A stretch of DNA of 64,000 nt from Coenobita brevimanus (Eukaryota; Arthropoda; Malacostraca; Decapoda; Coenobitidae). The stretch is taken from positions 847,001-911,000 of the forward strand of contig CM064684.1 of NCBI GenBank assembly GCA_032717465.1. Direction: 5' to 3'. The notes beneath the pieces are model-generated. The model searched no databases. It saw only the letters and a list, made by a program, of their open reading frames with translations, and had not been told where the DNA came from. Of this stretch, positions 57,461 through 64,000 are shown in pieces; positions within the stretch are counted from its first letter, which is position 1; each line of letters starts with the position of its first letter. The position numbers and the translations under genes are program-made.

Positions 57461-58269
57461 ACCATCCATCCTGTTGCTTCTTGTATGTTCAGAAATAACC
57501 TGTTAAGGAAGAGGTGCTACAGAGTCTCCTGACTTGATGAGAATACAGGCTCTGTGGGTTCATTCAATTCTTGTCTGGTTTTGTATACATGCTGCCCTCA
57601 CAGTCTTCACAAGCAGCCACTGTTTTAATGTAGATTAAGGTTTTATACTTGGGTTTTGTAGAGTAATCTGGTTTTGCACTGTGGTGTGTCTCAGCCACGT
57701 TAGACAGGTTCAGATCAAGAAATAAATACAGTACAGTACATAGTCTTTTCTCGAACTTACCTGCACATGGAAACAGAAAGGTTATGCTCAGTGGATCATT
57801 GGTTTTGAAATACTGTGTTACAGAATTATGTTTATGCATAAAAGGAAGGTTCAAGTCAAGGAATAAATTCATTTTCATTTCTCACAAGTCCTGTATCAGG
57901 AAATGAAGAGGTCACACTCACTAGCTCATCTGTTTTCAAATGCTGGATGACAAAATGATGTTTGTGCTTAAAAAGGAAATGAGTATTTTATGTACTGTAC
58001 AGTACGGTACTGCCATGTGGTAATGAAGTGGTAAGTTAAATTTTTACATTAGGCATTAATATTTTTCCCTAAAGAGTATAAAAATAAAATGAAACCAGGC
58101 TACTTTATTTTTTTTTGTGTAACCACAGAACTTGGGAAATTTGGTTTTGATGACAATGTAACCGGTGTATATTGAAGAAAGTTCATGTTGAAATAGGTAA
58201 ATCTGTCTTATGAAATGAAGGTGCATTAAAGTTTATTTGTTTTTACATCTGGGGCTATATTTATGAGTT

Positions 58270-58490
58270 CAGGAGTTACTTCTACCACTGTTCAGTAGTG
58301 ATTTAGTTTGCTTATTACTCATTATTATTCTCTTGTTTGCCTTTTGTGTAAATTGTAGGTAACATATTAGACAAAAGTAACATACAGAAAAATACTGTAT
58401 TAATGGACCATATACAGAATGAAGATGCAAGGAAGAGGCATTGGGGGTCCTCCTTAATCGACAAGAATAGAGACCCTGGTGTGCCATTCA
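58270..58490. mobile_element. Family F inverted-repeat element, decayed
   Basis: TTCAGTAGTGATTTAGTTTG, TATTCTCTTGTTTGCCTTTT on the left; GCAAGGAAGAGGCATTGGGG, TTAATCGACAAGAATAGAG on the right. Confidence 0.45.
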
Positions 58491-58597
58491 TAACTATTAA
58501 ACCTAAGGAACAATTAGGCATTTGCACCTTTGTAAATCTATTTGCTATATAACAAGGCTTTAAGTATATAATCTTCAAGTATGGGAAGTTGGACTTA

Positions 58598-58806
58598 ACT
58601 CCTTAAATCCAGGTAATGTTCTTTTAGGGTTATTTTTTCTTTTTCCAGGCAATTTTTTCATCTTGTGCAAGGTCTCTTGTATTGAAGGGGTTCATTAAAG
58701 GTAGGCTATATCAATCCCATGCAGTTCCAAATACCTTTCAAAGCTGAATAAATTCATCCAGAAATGATAAGAATAAAATGAAAGGCATCCCCAGGCTCAG
58801 CAGGTT
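58598..58806. mobile_element. Family D foldback MITE, fullest copy
   Basis: TTAACTCCTTAAATCCAGG at the left; CCAGGCTCAGCAGGTTAA at the right. Arms CATCTTGTGCAAGGTCTCTT against ACCTTTCAAAGCTGAATAAA flank a centre with TGAAGGGGTTCATTAAAGG. Confidence 0.65.
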
Positions 58807-58934
58807 AAAAGTTGAGGTTATACTCCGTTGTAGCCATCACCTGACCCTTCAGGTCTAACAGCTGTTTTGTTGGTTTATTCTTACTGCCTTTAAATGCTTT
58901 TATCCATCTTAGAGGAGACCTTTTGTATACTCTC

Positions 58935-59118
58935 TTTGCTCTAACTTGGCCTAAAATCACGATCTCTCCCATCTTAAATGCTGGACAGCAACAAGAGATT
59001 AACATTAGAGTATGGTGTTGGGCAAGAAGTGCTGTGGAAAGGATGTAAAGCTGTAGTGTCATGATCTGCCATCTAGTTATGTGAAATAAGTTGCAGCCAA
59101 ATTAGACTAAAGGGAGTA
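58935..59118 (+). mobile_element. Family C MITE copy
   Basis: GTATACTCTCTTTGCTCTAA, CTTGGCCTAAAATCACGATC at the left and AGCCAAATTAGACTAAAGGG, AGTATAG at the right. Confidence 0.7.
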
Positions 59119-59402
59119 TAGTAAAAGAGATCAGAGAAACCTGTACCTAACCTACTTGATCAAAAAGTCTCTCCTAAACTAAATAAAATAATCTGGTGAT
59201 GGCAAATTGAATATTAAAGTACGTCATTCAGTGGTAGGGGTTTATTGGGCCATTATTGATGATTACTGGGATGGTGGTAATGAGTGTAGGTGTTTCTGTA
59301 TTTGAGGTTTTGTGTTATGAGAATTTGTGTACCTGGAGTGCAATAACACTGCCAGCCAGGCTGCTTGTTTAAGCCACACATACATAAATATACACAGGAG
59401 AA

Positions 59403-59407
<5 letters not shown>

Positions 59408-59445
<38 letters not shown>

Positions 59446-59471
59446 TTAAATACACTTAGATACATATATAG

Positions 59472-59500
<29 letters not shown>
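59408..59500. repeat. (CA)n microsatellites
   Basis: CA tracts at 59408-59443 and 59473-59496. Confidence 0.95.
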
Positions 59501-59503
<3 letters not shown>

Positions 59504-60475
59504 GTACATGCTTTTATCATGAGATCAAACCACACAGTGTCGAGCCACTTTACAAGAGTTGTTACCTGCGGGTGATTCAACTTGCAATGTTTTGTGAGTG
59601 AGCAAAAGGACCCATCTGTGAGGGTCACTTACTTTTGTCAGCAAACTAAGGTCATTGTAAATAAATAAAGGTCCGACAAAAGGGCCATAAGCCTTTGGCT
59701 CTCTTGCTCTCTCTCTCTTGTAGGTCACTAGTGAACTGACAGTGATTCCACACTGATAACTAGTCAGATGCTTCAGACATGTTTACTTGGCCAATTGAAT
59801 GGTCACACTTAACAGACACTTGGGTCTTTGTGCGTGGACCTGAGGATCGTTCATGTCTTCACTCTCAAGATGTTACACAAATATTGTATTCTGTTGAGTT
59901 TCTTCATCCATGAGTCTGTATTGTTTACAAAAAGTCATTCAGTGTGAGTCAAGGAGGTAACTGTTTGTTGTCTTTGTTACATCTCATCCTCTCATCCATT
60001 GTCTCTCATCTTAACCCTTAAACTTTGGCTGGTAACTCTTCAGGTCTGACTTCCCTATCAAAAACTTGAAATCCTAACCATGGTACAGTAGATCTGTTAG
60101 TGGTGATTCAGTGTTAATTACCTCTGTACTTTCTCTTATGTGACTGAAGTTGTTTTGAAAGTACTTACAGCCATAATCTAAGCAAGTGTTGCAGATTTCT
60201 GACTGGAAATTATAGAAATAAACTATGGTTGCTGAATACCAGTTATAGTAGATACTTGTTTTACATGTTGTAGTTCATGTTTTTTCTCTTTTTTCTCTCC
60301 TGTTATATACATAGTAAAATATAAAAAATGTCTACCAATCCTCCATTGCTACCTGTAATGCTGATTAGCTGGTATCCCCAAATTTACAGTAATTGTTCAT
60401 AGAAAAAGGTGTAATTTTCTTGGAACACATCCCTGACTGTTGCAAGGCTGTCATGTGCTTAGCAGGAATATGAAG
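59500..60475. other. No gene seen
   Basis: Nothing recognised on either strand. Confidence 0.45.
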
Positions 60476-60479
60476 GGAA

Positions 60480-60675
60480 GGGATGCTGAAGAGGGGTGCC
60501 TTTGTGTGCTGGCACCAGTATAGCTGGGTATGTATGTGCTGCTCAGTTTTACAAACATCTCTCAACTCCCTCCCTGTACCTGAGAAGGTGGATGGTGGAT
60601 TGCAGGAGAAGGGCAGCATCAGCCTGCAATTCACTGGGTTCGCATTTCAGTTGAACCTCGTTACTACTGCTGCTG

Positions 60676-60738
<63 letters not shown>

Positions 60739-60757
60739 ATACTACTACTACTACAAA
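60480..60757 (+). repeat. Family A SINE-like repeat, copy 16, with long pure ACT tail
   Basis: AAGAGGGGTGCCTTTGTGTG, GGATTGCAGGAGAAGGGCAG, CCTGCAATTCACTGGGTTCG, CATTTCAGTTGAACC, then TACTACTGCTGCTGCTACTA and a near-pure CTA run to 60757. The best evidence that the trinucleotide run is part of the element. Confidence 0.9.
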
Positions 60758-60759
60758 GA

Positions 60760-62017
60760 GAAGAAATGACCAATACCCAAAGTTTAAGGGTTAAGCTAAG
60801 GTAGTGACATCAGTCATATCACTGCTGTTTCACGTATAGGGGCGGATCCAGAAATGTTTTGTCATGGGGGTCGAACCAAAGCATCCTGGCATTAGTTTAC
60901 CTGCTGAAAGGTGTTGTTGATAAATTCCCTGCTGAAAGGTGTTCATATATGAGGTGATTGCATGTGAACTAATGTCCAAGTCTTTAAATATTTAGGGAGT
61001 TTGTAAAAAAAAAATCTTGTAATTGTAGAAGCAGTTTAGGAAAAGAAGAGTTTGTGTGGATTTTTTTTTTCTTTTTAAATCATGTTCAGATCCAAGATAC
61101 TGTCCGCTCTTATGTGCACTTCGTAACTTTTCCGAGCTGTCACCTTTAAGCATGCATTTAGTCGCCTTAACAGACCGATTCAGGAAATGAACTTGATCCG
61201 AGTCTGGCAACACTCTACTCTACTTACCAGATACCTCCAGCCCCGTGGTTATGTTTAATTTTATTCTGTAGAGAAAAATAAAATGCTCTCTTACTTTTGT
61301 TTCAGGTCATAGTATGTGATTGAGAGAAACTTTTATACTTTTGAACTTTTTTATATTGTAAGCAAGACATATGATAACAGTACACACATTGCTGCTATTT
61401 ATGTCTGTTTCATAGTAATTAATACATTATTGTATTGAAACAATAAAATGTGCTCTGTCTGTTCAGATTGTTTTCTTTATAGCACAATGTGTTATCATCG
61501 TTTTGATATGAAAGGTCTCAACAGAGCTTAATAAAATAATCTGTTGGAAGTAGAAATTCCTGCTGCAGTGGAGTATTTTACTTCCCTCCCAACATTCACA
61601 TATCTGAGACATCCTTAACTAGAGATAATTGAGTTCAGCTAGGCATCGGTCAGGACACCCCCAGCCCTCCTCAGTTACCAACTTTGATTTGGGGTGGGTG
61701 GATCACAGACTATAATGTCCACCCTTGCAGGAATGCCCCATGCAACAACACACATAATGGAGCACTGCACTGAACATGCTTCACAAAGACTCGGAGGCAG
61801 CCCTAACAATACAGTAAACTCTCAATTATCCAGCATAATTCATCCAAGCCCTATGCCGAATAACATGAAATGCTGCATATTGCACAGTATCCCTAATTGG
61901 CTCAATATTTAGCGTCGAGCTGGATATTGCATTACTATACGTCTTGACCCTCTATCCTAAACACCTTCCCACGAGTAAAAATTGAAAATTAAGCATAAAA
62001 TAGAATAAAATACTGTA
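60760..62017. other. No gene seen
   Basis: AT-rich; CAGTAAACTCTCAATTATCC near 61810 resembles a pogo-like terminus without a partner found. Confidence 0.4.
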
Positions 62018-63115
62018 ATGATAACAAAAATGCAGAATAATGTCACGGAGGGCAACCTAACGCCCCCAGAAGGAGCCCACCGAGGAGCATATACAGCGTG
62101 CTTGGACTCCGGGCGACAAGGACATAATTCCACCCGGGCCGCGCACCCCTATGACCCGGAGCTCGCCCGCTGTCACCATAGCAGGAATATGAGACTACCT
62201 TCTGGGCGAGCCGACCACCAACAACCATGGGGTGAAGCTGTTACTCCAGCTCCAGTCAGCACCCCAGAGGCGGCCAGTAGCTGCTCAACCCTCCTACAGG
62301 AGACGGCCTGCAGCCGCTCTGGAGGCAAACAGGAGACGGCCTGTAGCCGCTCCTGCCTTCATCAGGAGACGGCCAGAAGCCGCTCTTAAGGAGCCCCTAA
62401 CGAGACAGCCTGTAGCTGCTTGACCCTCCTACAGGAGACGGTCTGCAGCCGCTGCGGCGGCAAACGGGAGATGGCCTGTAGCCGCTCCTCCCTTCGTCAG
62501 GAGACAGCTGGTAGCTGCTCTGAAGGTGCTTCTCGAGAGACGACCTGTAGCCGCTCGACCCTCCTAGAGGAAACAGCCTGCAGCCGCTCCAGAGGGAACC
62601 AGGAGATGGCCGGTAGCCGCTCCCGCCTTCATCAGGAGATGGCCTGTAGCCACTCTGAAGGTGCCCCTGAGTCAGCCTGTAGCCGCTCCCTCCCCCAGGC
62701 CACGGCCAATAGCCGCGCCCCCAGAAGGCCACAGCCAGTAACCGGGCCCTACGGCAGGAGACAGCCGGTAGCTGCTCTTCCATCAGGTGCTGACTCCTGT
62801 TCACCAACCTACGACCCAGAGGGAGCCCCTAGCCTGGAGGAGTACTGGAGAGGCCCCATGACTACCACCGGGCTCTTCTTCCTGCAGCCGGATCCTGAGA
62901 GGACTCGCCTGACAGACCCCGACATAGGCCGACGCCGCAGCCCCCTCCTGACGGCGTCTCCGAGCACCGGGGACCGCAGCCCTTGGGACCTCCAGACCGT
63001 CCCCAGGACCCCCGGGTGGGACCTCTCTACACTCAGACTCCAGAGATCTTCGTCCTCCGTCAGGCGCCTGAGCGAGAAGTTCAGGCAGCTATTCAGCTCC
63101 AGCCCCGAGGGCTAG
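62018..63115 (+). pseudogene. Cys-Ser-Arg repeat reading frame, one in-frame stop
   Basis: One frame of 366 codons from ATG 62018 to TAG 63113-63115, interrupted only by TAA at 62387-62389. The sister repeat units have GAA at that place (SEGAP / SEGAS context), so the break looks like a single substitution. About residues 90-255 are tandem units built on ETACSRS with spacers such as GGKQ, SLRQ and TLLQ. A non-repetitive, Pro/Arg/Ser-rich C-terminal half follows (SLEEYWRGPMTTTGLFFLQP; SSSVRRLSEKFRQLFSSSP). GC content is far above the rest of the window. Function unknown; the context suggests it lies in the LTR or leader of a retroelement. The true start is uncertain, because the GC-rich part begins only at about 62041. 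Confidence 0.45.
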
Positions 63116-63914
63116 ACTCCCGCCCCAAGTTCCAAAAGCGCTGGACCCTTCACCACCAGCAGCCCCGGGCGAGAGAGGACACCCCTACACGTGCTCCCGT
63201 GGCCCCTAAACACAGAGGCCCCCGGCGGAACCAGCCCCGACAGTAGTGAGGCAGAGTCACCTCCGCCGCCCTTGTACCTGACCGCCATGACACCCAGACC
63301 CGGAAGGAGTGACAGTGAAAGCACTGTGTCCGTGACATTGTGAAGTAAAGGCAGAACAGTGAATTAACAATATAAAGGAAGTCAGTGAGAAAAGCATCAG
63401 TGACAATATAAAAGAGTGGTGGAATAAGTAAGGTAACAGTGAACAAGGCAAGGCAGTGAAATATGGGTCTATCACAGTGAATACGCTACCAAATAATAAC
63501 GCTGCACCACACTAAGATCATATGCAGGCCCCAGTGTTAAAGTAATAATTACCCACAGTGAGATAGTACCACCAGTTCCACCAATATATAAAGCTTGGAC
63601 TTCCTGCAATAATAGTGCATAACCCCTCTGCCCTAAGTGATATTCACCTTACCCGACCTTGACCTGAGTAGTATCCTGCCCGATACTAACGACCCATATC
63701 TAGGCCTAAGAATTATAATTGTCCAGTATATCTGTATTCGTGACATCTACCCGTTCCGCCGTAGAATTTAGTAATACACATGTAAGGTTGTCGCCTTGAG
63801 TTTTTGTGTCCTGCCTCTCTCCTATTTGTCTAAGCTCCGGTCTAGAAAGAGAACCCAGCTACACACTAGGCGTTAGAGGGATGGGAAGCCGACCCTAAAA
63901 CACCTAGCATTACA
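62041..63914 (+). mobile_element. Putative LTR of a Ty3/gypsy-like retrotransposon
   Basis: Begins TGTCACGGAGGGC where the composition switches abruptly to GC-rich, and would end TAGCATTACA at 63914. TGT...ACA ends are typical of LTRs. A TATA box (ATATATAAAG) lies at 63583-63592, about 320 bases before the end. Only one copy is in the window, so the LTR call cannot be confirmed; 1.87 kb would be long. Confidence 0.4.
63583..63592 (+). promoter_or_regulatory. TATA box within the putative LTR
   Basis: ATATATAAAG in a position suitable for driving transcription through the putative R-U5 region. Confidence 0.35.
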
Positions 63915-63915
63915 C

Positions 63916-63931
63916 TGGTGGACAGCGGTGG
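63916..63931 (+). promoter_or_regulatory. Candidate tRNA primer-binding site
   Basis: TGGTGGACAGCGGTGG starts with TGG (complement of tRNA CCA), one base after the putative LTR end. The primer tRNA was not identified. Confidence 0.4.
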
Positions 63932-63978
63932 TTCTAGACCCGGGCATACGAGAGAGGTAATCAGGAAATACCGGAAAA

Positions 63979-64000
63979 ATGACAACCAAGCCGCATGTGC
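63979..64000 (+). CDS. Possible start of a retroelement gag frame, cut by window end
   Basis: ATGACAACCAAGCCGCATGT lies 47 bases after the candidate primer-binding site, open to the end of the window. Only seven codons are visible, so this is context-based. Confidence 0.25.

Noticed and set aside
60483..60794. Poly-Thr / poly-Ser frames
   Set aside because: Translation of the ACT tail of a family A repeat.

Overview
The window looks like a piece of arthropod nuclear genome, most likely a malacostracan crustacean. It is AT-rich, has long introns, is crowded with microsatellites, miniature DNA transposons and decayed non-LTR retrotransposons, and the one clear host gene is closest (from memory) to Drosophila Src64B. 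No prokaryotic gene organisation, rRNA gene or functional tRNA gene was seen. || The host gene is a plus-strand Src-family non-receptor tyrosine kinase. Eight exons that splice in phase (8451-8577, 11530-11628, 14103-14229, 15535-15661, 16268-16432, 17373-17632, 21625-21778, 23361-23492) encode SH3, SH2, the SH2-kinase linker and the kinase domain through PYPG. The start codon, myristoylation site and unique region lie upstream of the window. The standout observation is that exon 8 has two possible terminal partners in the same phase. Exon 9A (26961-27166) and exon 9B (43645-43868, 16.5 kb further on) are diverged paralogous exons, about half identical. Each encodes the kinase C-lobe end (helices G to I) and a C-terminal tail with a Src-type regulatory tyrosine at the homologous place, and each has its own stop codon. 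No other kinase exon lies between them. The locus can therefore make two kinases that differ only in the last helices and regulatory tail. || Layout: 1-8450, upstream intron with repeats and a pogo/Tigger-like element. 8451-27166, the kinase body, with decayed minisatellites just upstream of exons 2, 5, 6 and 9A, a piggyBac-like element in intron 8, and degenerate reiterations of the exon 8 end with its splice donor. 27167-43644, the 9A-to-9B interval, holding a nest of at least three LINE families (34.7-40.5 kb) and several MITEs. 43869-62040, downstream sequence with repeats and no recognised gene. 62041-64000, a sharply GC-rich segment with a Cys-Ser-Arg repeat reading frame broken by one in-frame stop, followed by sequence resembling the end of an LTR, a primer-binding site and a possible gag start that runs off the window. 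|| Much of the intronic DNA belongs to a few dispersed families recognisable from repetition inside the window: family A (SINE-like, two internal hairpins, ACT tail, about 16 copies), family B (tRNA-derived SINE candidate), family C (about 200 bp MITE with terminal inverted repeats), family D (foldback, TTAA ends), family E (small inverted-repeat element) and family F (long-inverted-repeat element). All family and homology statements come from reading and memory; no search was run.
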